NCBI GenBank assembly: GCA_001920415.1
Contig: MNJR01000093.1
Location: 1-44,463 of the forward strand
DNA length: 44,463 nucleotides
Reading direction: 5' to 3'
Source of the DNA: Acidobacteria bacterium 13_1_20CM_3_53_8
Lineage (GTDB): Bacteria > Acidobacteriota > Blastocatellia > Pyrinomonadales > Pyrinomonadaceae
Every line of letters begins with the position of its first letter. Position 1 is the stretch's first letter. The notes under the pieces are model-generated. The model made no database searches. It was given only the letters and a program-made list of their open reading frames with translations, and was not told the DNA's origin. Made by a program: the position numbers and the translations under genes. Shown piece after piece: positions 16,263-24,433 of this stretch.

Positions 16263-18122
16263 TTAACCAACACGTCGTGGTAATGCCTTCCTAGCTACTA
16301 TCCGGCGACCATTTAAAACCTTGCCATCTAGTTTCTGCATAACCTCCGCAGCAATAGTTGGGTTACTAAGCTCTATAAAAGCATAGCCCTTTGATTTGCC
16401 GAAAGCCGTTTTTGGCATATATATGTTTTCGACGCTAGCGTATTCGGAAACAAGTTCCACAATCTCTCTTTCATCAACTTGGAAATCAAGGTTCGAAATC
16501 CATAACCTAGCCGCTGGGTCTGGGCTGTCATCTGCCACGTCGTTGTCTTTTTCGACTGAACTCTGTGATGGCATACTCGCAGGCAGCCGTACCTCGGGCT
16601 TTGGCACACTAATGCGAAAACGAGGGATTTTACGAACCGAAACTCGCTTATTCCTAGCTCTAGATTGCGCTACTTTCTTGGGAATCTCTGATGTTAAAAT
16701 ACCTAATTCTTGGAGTGACCTGACCAATTGCCTATAGTGCTCAGTATCAACAATTCCTAAATTATCCCATATGTCTTGTGGCGCAATTATTGCCCCTCCC
16801 ATACCCAAAACTACGATGGCTTTCTGTTCTCGGCTTAAGCTAAAATGGTCGAACTGCTGAAGCCACAGAAGCTGTGGCTGATTATAGATAGTGTTGTGGC
16901 GAAGCGTAACGCTAAATGAATTTGCCGTACTGCTCAATTCTGGTGGGGTCAATTCGTTGGCCCGCATCAACTCAAACATACGTCGCAAACCCTCTCCCAA
17001 CTCCCGCATATATCCGAGTTCTCGCAATACTCGAGATGTTATAGCATTTCGCGACTGATGGACGCCCTTCAATTTCAAGAGATCACTCATGCTAACAGAA
17101 GATAGCAATGAACCTGGATTTCTTACCTCCATCCGATCATCAAATACAAATATTTCGATGCCGCGCCCTTCTTCTGAATAGTCGCGGTGCGCAATTGCGT
17201 TTACCAATGCTTCCCGACAGGCTAATTCAGGATACATCACTATAGATTCAAATCGAGCACCAGTTCCAAGTCGTGTTTGTACGAGTTGCGGACGCAAGCT
17301 ATCCCATCCTCTCTCGATAAGTTCCAAGATATTGCCGGTTACTGTTTGATCCGATTTCACGTTGTATTGAGCGCCCGAACCAAGCTCAATACCGGCAACC
17401 TTAATGATTCGTATTTGAAGCCGAGGGTGCCAGCGGCTTGGTTCTTTTGCGAAAAGCAGAAGTGCACCACGACGGAGCCGCACCCCAGGACCTACATACT
17501 CAGCTAGGTCAAGGTATTGTAGGCATTTTTCTATCGACATTCCTGGTGAAAGTTGATCGGCTACCGTCCTCAACAGATCGGCATTTAAATCGCTGCCCGT
17601 TGCATTGTCCAAGAATTCCCTGTCATACTCTCTAGATTCACGCTCCTTTCGATCAAAGATTATCTCCTCTGGAGGAATCGGAATTGTTTCTAAGTCGCGG
17701 CGCTGAACACAGCGCCCATCTGACGTTAGATGAACATGAGATGTACTTTTCTGAACGGAGAAATATAGTATGCGTTTGCCATCGAGTATTAGAGATGCCA
17801 TTTTCACAGGTGGCAATGGAGTCTTTTGATGTACTTGTGAGATTGGAGCTTTATTTAAGAGTTCAATATGTTGGGGGGGTATACTATCTATACCCGTGAT
17901 ATTGCCAGCATCCTCGACACCGATTAGTAATTCTCCGCCATCCGCATTTGCAAACGCAACTAATGCCTCACCGATATCCTTGCACACAGATTTTACTTCC
18001 CGCGTTACCTTTTTGTTGGGTGGGCCGTGAAGTACACTTTTAAACTCTCGGAAATGGCTCTCACCCAGACTAATTGCCGTCCTTGCTCGTTCTTCTAGAT
18101 TAAAAATTTGTGATTCCTTCAT
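16263..18122 (-). CDS. AlbA_2 (Schlafen-type) - GHKL ATPase-like - winged helix - RRM fusion protein
   Basis: Predicted 619 aa; ATG 18122 has GGAG 6 nt upstream (an upstream ATG at 18149 is weaker). Residues about 10-125 form an AlbA_2/Schlafen domain: ESHFREFKS, then ALVAFANADGGELLIGVED with G-x-I-x-G. Residues about 240-400 match the HATPase_c_4 module that follows AlbA_2 in many bacterial regulators: CREALVNAIAHRDYS, VRNPGSLL and LGEGLRRMFELM. A winged-helix-like region follows (about 425-480), then a very basic linker (KKVAQSRARNKRVSVRK). Residues 540-615 are a canonical RNA recognition motif, with RNP2 LWISNL and RNP1 KGYAFIEL (578-585). Bacterial RRMs are usually small stand-alone proteins, so this fusion is unusual. 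The gene is AT-richer than its neighbours, suggesting transfer. An RNA-directed regulator or defence effector is plausible but unproven. Confidence 0.88.
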   Translation of the reverse strand: MKESQIFNLEERARTAISLGESHFREFKSVLHGPPNKKVTREVKSVCKDIGEALVAFANADGGELLIGVEDAGNITGIDSIPPQHIELLNKAPISQVHQKTPLPPVKMASLILDGKRILYFSVQKSTSHVHLTSDGRCVQRRDLETIPIPPEEIIFDRKERESREYDREFLDNATGSDLNADLLRTVADQLSPGMSIEKCLQYLDLAEYVGPGVRLRRGALLLFAKEPSRWHPRLQIRIIKVAGIELGSGAQYNVKSDQTVTGNILELIERGWDSLRPQLVQTRLGTGARFESIVMYPELACREALVNAIAHRDYSEEGRGIEIFVFDDRMEVRNPGSLLSSVSMSDLLKLKGVHQSRNAITSRVLRELGYMRELGEGLRRMFELMRANELTPPELSSTANSFSVTLRHNTIYNQPQLLWLQQFDHFSLSREQKAIVVLGMGGAIIAPQDIWDNLGIVDTEHYRQLVRSLQELGILTSEIPKKVAQSRARNKRVSVRKIPRFRISVPKPEVRLPASMPSQSSVEKDNDVADDSPDPAARLWISNLDFQVDEREIVELVSEYASVENIYMPKTAFGKSKGYAFIELSNPTIAAEVMQKLDGKVLNGRRIVARKALPRRVG

Positions 18123-18212
18123 AATTTCTCCAGGTAAGGGGTTATCCATTTAATCATCCTGCGGACCACTTTTACCCCCATCTACAGCAAAACACAACTC
18201 TCATTTAAATTG

Positions 18213-18923
18213 TCAAATCATCGTCTGTCCATAATCGCAATACTCAACAATCGGGCATCTCTCACATAACGGTTCGCGTGGGCGGCAAAGCGAGCGACCG
18301 TGGCGTATTAGGTTGACGTGGAAAGAATAGAATTTTCCGTGCGGAACAATTCTGTCCATTATCTCGTGCGCTCGACGGTCTGAGCATTTCTGGGGAATTA
18401 ATCCTACGCGACGCAACACGCGGAAGATGTGTGTGTCGAGCGGGAAGATCTCTTTGCGGCAGGCGAAGAGAAGTGTGCAGGCGATGGTCTTCGGGCCTAT
18501 GCCGCGAAACTGTGAGAGATATTTTCTGGCCTCTTCTACATCAAGATTATGTAGGGAACTGACATCGAGCGTGCCGTGCTCGCGCTTTATCTGCTTCAAC
18601 AAATCTTTAATGACCGCAGCTTTCTGATTCGCAAGCCCGCCTTCGCGTATCGTCGCGGCAATGGTCGAAGCGCGAGCGCGCAGCGCGTCGTCCCAGGTTG
18701 GAAACCTTTTCTTCAGAGCGGCGAAAGTGCGGTGGCTGTTGGTATCGCTCGTCGCTTGAGACAGGATTATTTTGACGAGCATGTCGAGCGGATTTGAGGC
18801 GCGCTTGTTCTCAGGCACGCCGTAAGTGCGCTCAAGATTCTGAATAATGTAGCGGACGGGCTTTTCGCCCAAAACCTCTTCGGCGGACGAATCCTGCTCT
18901 CTGTGCGGCGACGCGGCACTCAT
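18213..18923 (-). CDS. nth: Endonuclease III-type DNA glycosylase/AP lyase
   Basis: Base-excision repair enzyme removing oxidised pyrimidines. Predicted 236 aa from ATG 18923; a TTG 27 bp upstream is also in frame, and neither has a clear ribosome binding site. The helix-hairpin-helix is FRGIGPKTIACTLLF, with catalytic K145. The GPD-loop aspartate is D163 in PLDTHIFRV. The [4Fe-4S] cluster ligands follow the C-x6-C-x2-C-x5-C pattern in CRPREPLCERCPIVEYC. An N-terminal extension of about 20 polar residues is longer than in E. coli. It lies 90 bp upstream of the AlbA_2/RRM gene on the same strand, but the composition differs, so a functional link is doubtful. Confidence 0.92.
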   Translation of the reverse strand: MSAASPHREQDSSAEEVLGEKPVRYIIQNLERTYGVPENKRASNPLDMLVKIILSQATSDTNSHRTFAALKKRFPTWDDALRARASTIAATIREGGLANQKAAVIKDLLKQIKREHGTLDVSSLHNLDVEEARKYLSQFRGIGPKTIACTLLFACRKEIFPLDTHIFRVLRRVGLIPQKCSDRRAHEIMDRIVPHGKFYSFHVNLIRHGRSLCRPREPLCERCPIVEYCDYGQTMI

Positions 18924-19009
18924 TCGATTTCGCTTTCGTAAGAATTTCAAAACAAGTATAGTGACGCCGCGCGGCGCTGTCGAACTGCTCAGGCCGAAAG
19001 AGTTGTTTC

Positions 19010-19115
19010 AAAGCAGTAAGCAGTAAGCAGTAGGAAAGAGGTTGAGGGGTTTGCTGTCTTGAATCTTATCTCTTAACCGCGAATGCTCGACAAATCTACT
19101 GCTCACTGCTCACTC
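19010..19115. repeat. AAGCAGT hairpin repeat
   Basis: The left arm AGTAAGCAGTAAGCAGTAG (7-nt period) pairs with CTACTGCTCACTGCTCACT on the right, around a loop of about 65 nt. It is in the gap between endonuclease III and the sensor kinase, next to the CACGAAA element. No gene is present from 18924 to 19297. Confidence 0.75.
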
Positions 19116-19164
19116 TTCTTCGGGAGTTTAGAAAGGCTTAAGGAAGATAAGGGAAGATAAACTA

Positions 19165-19233
19165 TCCACGAAAACACACGAAACGACACGAAATGAATCG
19201 TTCCCTTCGTGTCGTTTCGTGTGTTTTCGTGGA
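19165..19233. repeat. CACGAAA hairpin repeat, copy 2 (near-perfect)
   Basis: TCCACGAAAACACACGAAAC continues with CGACACGAA and is mirrored almost perfectly on the right, ending TTTTCGTGGA. The loop is about 10 nt. The unit CACGAAAxxx has a 10-nt period. It is 65 bp downstream of the phoR stop and could form a 28-bp hairpin in the phoBR transcript. Confidence 0.85.
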
Positions 19234-19297
19234 CGATTTCCGCCCTCTTTTTCTCTCTTATATCAAACGTTAATTGAAGAGCGCGTCCCATCCGTCT

Positions 19298-20554
19298 TCA
19301 ATCATTAGAGCCATACGGCAACTCGATTGTGAAGGTTGAGCCTTTGCCTAACTCTGAATGAGCCGTAACGTCGCCGCCGTGAGCGCGTGCAAGATGCTTG
19401 ACGATGGCAAGACCCAGCCCTGTGCCGCCTCGCTCGCGCGAGCGCGCACGATCAACTTGATAGAACCGCTCGAATATGCGCGCTAAATTTTCCTGCGAAA
19501 TCCCTTCGCCTGTGTCCGCGACGCTTATCTGGTCGTTGCCGCCTGCGCGCTCGTGCCTGACGGTCACAGTTCCGTCTTCTCGATTGAACTTGATAGCGTT
19601 GTCAATCAGATTCGTTAGCATCTGCTCAAGCCTCTGCCGGTCAACGTAAACTTCAGCGCTCGCCGCAATCTCAGTTCTCAAATGAACGTTCCTTTCAGCA
19701 GCGCGCGCGGCCAGCGTTGTTGTCATGTCTGAAACTAGCGGCTGCAATTTCACGCGCGTGCGCCTTACTTCAATCGCGCCCGATTCGATTGACGAAAGCT
19801 CAAGAATATCGTCAATCAGCGCGTGCATCCTGAGCGCGTTCCTGCTGATGATTGAAAGGAAGCGCTGGCGCTCCGCTTCGTCAACCACGCCCTCTTCCAG
19901 AGTCTCCACGAACGCGCGTATGGCCGTGAGCGGCGTGCGCAATTCGTGCGAGACGTTTGAGAGAAATTCTCTTCGCGCTCGCTCCAGACGCTCGATCTCC
20001 GTCATATCGAAGAAGACGCCCAGGACGAAACGCGCACGCCCTTCGTTGTCCATTACGAGCGGCATTACGCGCAGTTCCATAGTGCCCTGCCCCGTATCGG
20101 CTTTAATTTCAGCACGAAGGTTTTCATCAAGCGCAGATTGAAACGCCGCGTGGATTGATGACGAGCGCGTGAGATCGCTAAGCCGTGCGCGTGAGACAGC
20201 GCCCTGCATTCGATTGAAAATCTCGTTCGCCGCACGGTTCATTGCAACAACGCGCATCTCATGATTAACGACGACCACACCCTCGCGCATAGTCTTCATA
20301 GTAGCATCCAGAAGCGCGTCCGATTGAACCAATCCATTTGAACCGGCTGTTCGCTTCTCTCCTAAAATTGCTTTTGGCTCTGAAGGGAGTTCTTTGAAAG
20401 CCGCGCGCTTATGTATTGAAAGGCCGAAGAGCAATCCTGTGGCGAGAGCGAAGAGTATCACCAGGCCAAGGCGCGCGTTCAAAGCGGAAGCTGCGAGCAT
20501 TATGGTCAGAATCGCACAGCCAACCAGCAGGACAAGTGTTAACGTACGCGACAT
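19298..20554 (-). CDS. phoR: Sensor histidine kinase, PhoR-like
   Basis: Predicted 418 aa. Two closely spaced transmembrane helices (residues about 5-23 and 28-46) with almost no periplasmic loop, as in PhoR. A PAS domain follows (about 80-185; MREGVVVVNHEMRVVAMNRAA). Then come the dimerisation domain with the phospho-acceptor H203 in NVSHELRTPL and the ATPase domain with N box LTNLIDNAIKFN, G1 VADTGEGIS, F box FERFY and G2 GGTGLGLAIVKHL. It starts 4 bp after the response regulator stop and forms phoU-phoB-phoR in transcription order. Expected role: phosphate-limitation sensing through PhoU and the Pst transporter. Note that the local pstB is only a remnant. Confidence 0.93.
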   Translation of the reverse strand: MSRTLTLVLLVGCAILTIMLAASALNARLGLVILFALATGLLFGLSIHKRAAFKELPSEPKAILGEKRTAGSNGLVQSDALLDATMKTMREGVVVVNHEMRVVAMNRAANEIFNRMQGAVSRARLSDLTRSSSIHAAFQSALDENLRAEIKADTGQGTMELRVMPLVMDNEGRARFVLGVFFDMTEIERLERARREFLSNVSHELRTPLTAIRAFVETLEEGVVDEAERQRFLSIISRNALRMHALIDDILELSSIESGAIEVRRTRVKLQPLVSDMTTTLAARAAERNVHLRTEIAASAEVYVDRQRLEQMLTNLIDNAIKFNREDGTVTVRHERAGGNDQISVADTGEGISQENLARIFERFYQVDRARSRERGGTGLGLAIVKHLARAHGGDVTAHSELGKGSTFTIELPYGSND

Positions 20555-20558
20555 AAGA

Positions 20559-21281
20559 TCATTGCCCGCCTCGCGCGGAAAGATTTTTGCCGGTGTGTTG
20601 GCCGCAGCCAGTGAAGCGATAGCCCACGCCTATCACAGTCTCTATGCAGTCGCCGCACGCGCCCAACTTTTGGCGAAGACGGCGAACGTGCACATCCAAT
20701 GTGCGCGAGTCCCCGTAATGCTCGTAGCCCCACACTTCGTCCAATAGCTGCTGGCGAGTCGCCACGCGCCCTGCGCTTCGCGCTAAAGTGGTCAGCAGCG
20801 CAAACTCCTTGCGCGTCAGCCTAATTTGCGCGCCATCGCACACCACGCGCATGTCTGCGAAATCAATCGTCAAACGCTCGTCTTCATAAGAAGAAGCTTT
20901 CTGCTCTTCCGTGCGGCGCAAGACGGCGCGCACGCGCGCCAGCATCTCGCGCACCGAAAATGGCTTCGTGATGTAATCGTCTGCGCCCAAGTCAAGCCCT
21001 GCCACGCGATCCGTTTCCGACGCGCGCGCCGTCAGCATGATGATGGGAGTGCGCTTCGTGGCCGGTTCTCTTCGCAACCGGCGACAAAGCTCCATGCCGC
21101 TCATGCCCGGCAGCATCAAATCAAGAATAATCAGCGACGGCGGCGCTTGCGCATCGAGCGCTGCTGTTAACCCTTGCTCGCCCGTCAGCGCCACGCGCAC
21201 AGCGAACCCCTCGCGCTCAAGGCTATACCGCACGCCTTCAGCTATATCAGCGTCGTCTTCGATTATGAGTACAGGCCGCAT
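20559..21281 (-). CDS. phoB: OmpR/PhoB-family response regulator
   Basis: Predicted 240 aa. Receiver domain with acidic pocket E8-D9-D10, phospho-acceptor D54 (LIILDLMLPG), T84-region MLTARAS, and K in DYITKPFS. The C-terminal winged helix (about 130-225) includes LTRKEFALLTTLAR, WGYEHYGDSRTLDVHVRRLRQKLG and TVIGVGYRF. The tail after residue 225 is non-conserved and basic. The gene is placed between phoU and phoR, so PhoB is the best name, although RegX3/other OmpR names are possible. The ATG is touched directly by the end of a TTTTCAG hairpin (AAAACTGCTCTT) and shows no Shine-Dalgarno. Confidence 0.92.
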   Translation of the reverse strand: MRPVLIIEDDADIAEGVRYSLEREGFAVRVALTGEQGLTAALDAQAPPSLIILDLMLPGMSGMELCRRLRREPATKRTPIIMLTARASETDRVAGLDLGADDYITKPFSVREMLARVRAVLRRTEEQKASSYEDERLTIDFADMRVVCDGAQIRLTRKEFALLTTLARSAGRVATRQQLLDEVWGYEHYGDSRTLDVHVRRLRQKLGACGDCIETVIGVGYRFTGCGQHTGKNLSARGGQ

Positions 21282-21375
21282 AAGAGCAGTTTTGAGTTTT
21301 CAGTTTTCAGTTTTCAGTTAAAAGCTTTCGTCTTCTTTCTGAAAACTGAAAACTCAAAACTGAAAACTGTTCTTA
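21282..21375. repeat. TTTTCAG hairpin repeat, copy 3
   Basis: It runs from AAGAGCAGTTTTGAG to GAAAACTGTTCTTATC with a 7-nt period. It occupies the space between the phoU stop (10 bp away) and the phoB start codon (adjacent). Confidence 0.85.
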
Positions 21376-21385
21376 TCACTTATCA

Positions 21386-22045
21386 CTATTTACTATGTTT
21401 GATGTACGCGGCTTCGGTCATGTAGACGGTAAGCTCGCAGATGTCTTTGACGTAGTCGCCGACGCGCTCAATGTGCTTGGCGATCAGAAGCAGTCGAGCG
21501 GCGCGCGACGAAGTTGCAGAATCGTGCGCCATCATTTCTATAAGATCGTGAAAGATGTGTCCATACAGATCGTTAATCTCCAGGTCGCGCTCGATTATCT
21601 TGCGCGCAGCCTTTGCGTCTGATTCAGTGAAAGCGTCCAGCGCCGAATGCAGCATAGAGGATGCGTGCTCGGCCATGCGCTGCAACTCTGCGTAAGAGCG
21701 CAGCCTCGGTTCGTCATTAAGATCAATGGCTATGCGCGCTATGTTGCAGGCGTGGTCGGCTATGCGCTCAAGGATTGGCGTCATCTTTACGACAGCCATA
21801 ACAAAGCGCAGGTCACGCGCGGCGGGCTGTCGCAGTGCAATGATGTCAATGCAGGAGTGGTCAATCTCAACTTCCAAACGATCTATCTCGTCATCGCCCA
21901 CTAGCACTTCATGCGCCGTACTCGTATCGCGTTCAACCAAGCTGAAGATGGCGCGCTGCAAAGCCTTCTCCGCCTCGCCGCCAAGAATCAGCATGCGGTC
22001 GCGTAGCGCATTCAACTCGTCATCAAGCCTTCTGTGTAATTCCAT
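21386..22045 (-). CDS. phoU: Phosphate signalling regulator PhoU
   Basis: Connects the Pst transporter to PhoR and represses the Pho response when phosphate is plentiful. Predicted 219 aa, the normal length. All-helical, two PhoU repeats. The metal-binding-type signatures are in RFVMAVVKMTPILERIADHACNIAR (repeat 1, split here by position about 80-104) and LLLIAKHIERVGDYVKDI (repeat 2, about 188-205), each with the E-R-x-x-D core. The ATG at 22045 is preceded by ATTCCTTT from the repeat and lacks a clear Shine-Dalgarno. A pstB remnant lies just upstream in the ancestral operon order. Confidence 0.95.
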   Translation of the reverse strand: MELHRRLDDELNALRDRMLILGGEAEKALQRAIFSLVERDTSTAHEVLVGDDEIDRLEVEIDHSCIDIIALRQPAARDLRFVMAVVKMTPILERIADHACNIARIAIDLNDEPRLRSYAELQRMAEHASSMLHSALDAFTESDAKAARKIIERDLEINDLYGHIFHDLIEMMAHDSATSSRAARLLLIAKHIERVGDYVKDICELTVYMTEAAYIKHSK

Positions 22046-22050
22046 AAAGG

Positions 22051-22150
22051 AATTTTAGATTTTAGATTTGAAGCAGTAGCGCTGGCAGAGGTTGAAGGCA
22101 AGCCTTCAAATTACCGAAACGAAAAATCGCAAATCCAAAATCGAAAATAT
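22051..22150. repeat. GATTTTA hairpin repeat, copy 1
   Basis: The left part is TTTTAGATTTTAGATTTG and the right part AAATCCAAAATCGAAAAT. It is asymmetric compared with the other copies. It replaces the DNA where pstB should continue after its signature motif. Confidence 0.65.
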
Positions 22151-22303
22151 GCAGAGCCGTTGTTGCTGGCCTCCTGACAGACCGAGCGCGTATGTTTTCA
22201 ACCGATCCTTTACCTCTTCTGTCCACAGCGCCGCGTCCGTTAGAGCCTGTGCGTGCCATTCATCGTAAGGCGATACTGCGCAGTTGTAAATCTGAAGTGC
22301 CTG
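22148..22303 (-). pseudogene. pstB: Remnant of pstB (phosphate ABC transporter ATPase), 52 codons
   Basis: Reading leftwards from 22303 the frame encodes [17 protein letters not shown] followed by [15 protein letters not shown]. This is the PstB region leading into the ABC signature LSGGQ; E. coli has AALWNETKDKLH and [15 protein letters not shown]. Walker A (upstream) and Walker B (downstream) are gone. The fragment is cut on both sides exactly where hairpin repeats begin: TTTTCAG type at 22305 and GATTTTA type at about 22150. Strand and order (pstB then phoU) are those of a normal pst-pho operon. It has no start codon and is not a functional gene. Confidence 0.85.
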
Positions 22304-22304
22304 A

Positions 22305-22400
22305 TAAGAGCAGTTTTCAGTTTTTAGTTTTCAGTTTTTAGTTTTCAGTTTTCAGAAAGAAGCGAGCAGGCTTTTCACTGAAAACTGAAAACTGCTCTTA
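22305..22400. repeat. TTTTCAG hairpin repeat, copy 4
   Basis: It starts TAAGAGCAGTTTTCAG and ends GAAAACTGCTCTTA with a 7-nt period. The right end is 2-3 bp from the porin stop codon and the left end marks the break point of the pstB remnant. Confidence 0.85.
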
Positions 22401-22402
22401 TC

Positions 22403-24079
22403 CTAGAAAGTGAATAGCAACTGCTCCTGTAATCGAATCGTGTGTGGGGCGAATGCGCCCAAGGGGACGAAGAAGCTCGGAAAATCTGCGCTGTTGCGAA
22501 GCTGATTCTGGAAGAAGAGCAAACTCTGGAAAGTTACTTTCTTCGCCAGCCCGTAGTCGAATCTCAAGTGATGCGCTCTGATGTTGACGCCCGTGCCCGT
22601 GCCCAGGTCGTCGTCCGTCACCTGCGAAATTAAAGAGTTCGCGCCCTTGATCGAGAAGACGTAGAGAAATGCCATGTCGCCCGTCTTCGTCACTTTTCCG
22701 ATTTGCAGCGCGGCCAGCATAGCGTCGCGCTCAGGCACGCTCGTTCCTATGTTGCGCGCAAGTTGAATGTTGAATGTCACGGGGTAAGCGTGATCGCCCG
22801 ATTTGAAGCCCGCGTAGCTGAGACGATAAGCTAAACGCGCAATCTGAAATCTTCCGGCTGTGTAAATAGCCCCGCCCGGCGTTGTAGTGGCATTGCCTGA
22901 GCCGGGGAGCGGGCCTGATAGAACAAGACCGATGCCGGGTTGAACTATGAGTACAACTCCTGCGGCTGTCGAAGCGAGTTGAATCTGGTTCGGGTGGCGG
23001 TAAAGTTGAACGTCCGCGCCAATCTGGTCGCTCCATTTTTTATTAAACTGCTGGTTGACGAGCACGCCCTGATGAAAAAGGTTCGCAGAGCGCCCCGTTG
23101 TTCCGATTGCTTCTCCTGCCGTCGCAAGCGGGCTTCCCGGCGTGATAATGGCGACGTTTGGATTCGACAGAATGTACTGACCCGCGCGCAATTCAACGCT
23201 CGTCACGTCCGAAGAGTTCTTTTTGAACGAGAGCGTGTATCTTTCATTAAAACCGTTGAAGCGTATGTCATCGTCGAATAGAAAGCGCGAGTTATCTGCA
23301 AAAATCTCCTGCACGCGCCCGCCCTGAACAGAAAGCGCTTTCGTAGGGTGATAATCAATCCAGACTTCGTTGATGAAGAAAGGATGGCGCACGGCCACTT
23401 CGCCGAAATCCTGATTGTTAGAAAGATGATTATTGACCGCGCCAGTGGCAAGCTGGCCGTGAAAGCTCAAGCGTGGATATAGGTCTGTGTCAAAGTTCAG
23501 ACGAAGACGATAGTTGACACGCGCGTTCTGCACGTGTTGAAGCTGCGGCTCTGGCGGGTCTGTCGCAGAGCGCAGAGTAATGTCCGTGCGAAGGCGGAAA
23601 TCGCCGCTCAGACGAAACGGGCCTATCCTTGCGACCTGCCCCTCTACACGCTTGATTCTATCTTCTAGCGAAGGAACTTGATTGACATCAACAGTGCCAG
23701 CATGCGGCGTTGCTGCTGTTGAATTGCTTGCTGCGACCGAATTCGGCGCGCTCGTTTCGTTTGCAGCGCTTCCAGAAAGCTGCTGAATCAAGCGTTGTTG
23801 ATCCGTTATCACGCGCTGCAACTCGTCCAACCTCTTGCGCTCCTCTACGAGCGCGTCTTCCAGAGCCTGCACGCGATGCTGTACGTCTGGTGTCGCGTTC
23901 TCTCTGGAAGAAGAGTTTCTGGATTCTGAATTCGCGGGGTCGCTCGTATGACTCGTCGGACTGTTGTCAGTAGCGCGAGCTAGAGTCTGAGCGCGTGCGG
24001 TTTGCATAGCGCAAAAGAGAAGAAGAGTAGTTACTACAGGAGCGAAGAAGAATTTGAATCGGGAGCGGTTTTCGGGCAT
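22403..24079 (-). CDS. Outer-membrane porin (Porin_5-like) with N-terminal coiled coil
   Basis: Predicted 558 aa from ATG 24079, which has AGGAGG 10 nt upstream (an ATG pair 30 bp further up is weaker). Signal peptide to about residue 31 (LLLFCAMQTARA-QT). Residues about 60-95 form a coiled coil (VQALEDALVEERKRLDELQRVITDQQRLIQQL), probably spanning the periplasm. From about 145 (RIGPFRLSGDFRLRTD) alternating beta-strands form a barrel, with RLRLNFDTDLYPRLSFHGQLATG and EVWIDYHPTKALSVQGGR, ending in LQEQLLFTF with a C-terminal aromatic, the usual BAM signal. It is upstream of pstB remnant-phoU-phoBR, which suggests but does not prove a link to phosphate uptake. Confidence 0.82.
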   Translation of the reverse strand: MPENRSRFKFFFAPVVTTLLLFCAMQTARAQTLARATDNSPTSHTSDPANSESRNSSSRENATPDVQHRVQALEDALVEERKRLDELQRVITDQQRLIQQLSGSAANETSAPNSVAASNSTAATPHAGTVDVNQVPSLEDRIKRVEGQVARIGPFRLSGDFRLRTDITLRSATDPPEPQLQHVQNARVNYRLRLNFDTDLYPRLSFHGQLATGAVNNHLSNNQDFGEVAVRHPFFINEVWIDYHPTKALSVQGGRVQEIFADNSRFLFDDDIRFNGFNERYTLSFKKNSSDVTSVELRAGQYILSNPNVAIITPGSPLATAGEAIGTTGRSANLFHQGVLVNQQFNKKWSDQIGADVQLYRHPNQIQLASTAAGVVLIVQPGIGLVLSGPLPGSGNATTTPGGAIYTAGRFQIARLAYRLSYAGFKSGDHAYPVTFNIQLARNIGTSVPERDAMLAALQIGKVTKTGDMAFLYVFSIKGANSLISQVTDDDLGTGTGVNIRAHHLRFDYGLAKKVTFQSLLFFQNQLRNSADFPSFFVPLGAFAPHTIRLQEQLLFTF

Positions 24080-24145
24080 GAATAAAATTCCTCCTTTGAA
24101 TCTCATCAAGACTTCTTTTCAAAATCGGGAGCAAACATTCAACAC

Positions 24146-24268
24146 TTTTGCGAGCTTATCTCTTATCTTTGCGCCTTTGCGTGAACCAGCAATTCATATG
24201 ATTCTTACGTGTTATGTAAATTGCATGTTCACGCAAAGGCGCAAAGGGAAATGCTTAAGCTCGCAAAG
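24146..24268. repeat. TTTGCGC hairpin repeat
   Basis: TTTTGCGAGCTTA and CTTTGCGCCTTTGCGTGAAC are mirrored by GTTCACGCAAAGGCGCAAAG and TTAAGCTCGCAAAG. The loop is about 40 nt. It lies in the 354-bp gap upstream of the porin. Nothing else in 24080-24433 is recognisable. Confidence 0.75.
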
Positions 24269-24433
24269 CGGGTTTTGTAATGAACTTTAAATTTGCACGC
24301 CTACGGCACTCGCTTCCCGTCGGAATTGTTTCAAGAAGTGCGAATTTATTGCAGGCAGATTAACGCGAGGTGAATTTGAGATTAAATCTCTGTAAATTAA
24401 TTCGGCATTAGCAAAAGAATAGATGCCCTTCTC

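Noticed and set aside
22062-22259. 65-codon minus-strand frame between phoU and the porin
   Set aside because: It runs through the repeat and is out of frame with the recognisable PstB sequence, which is the better explanation.
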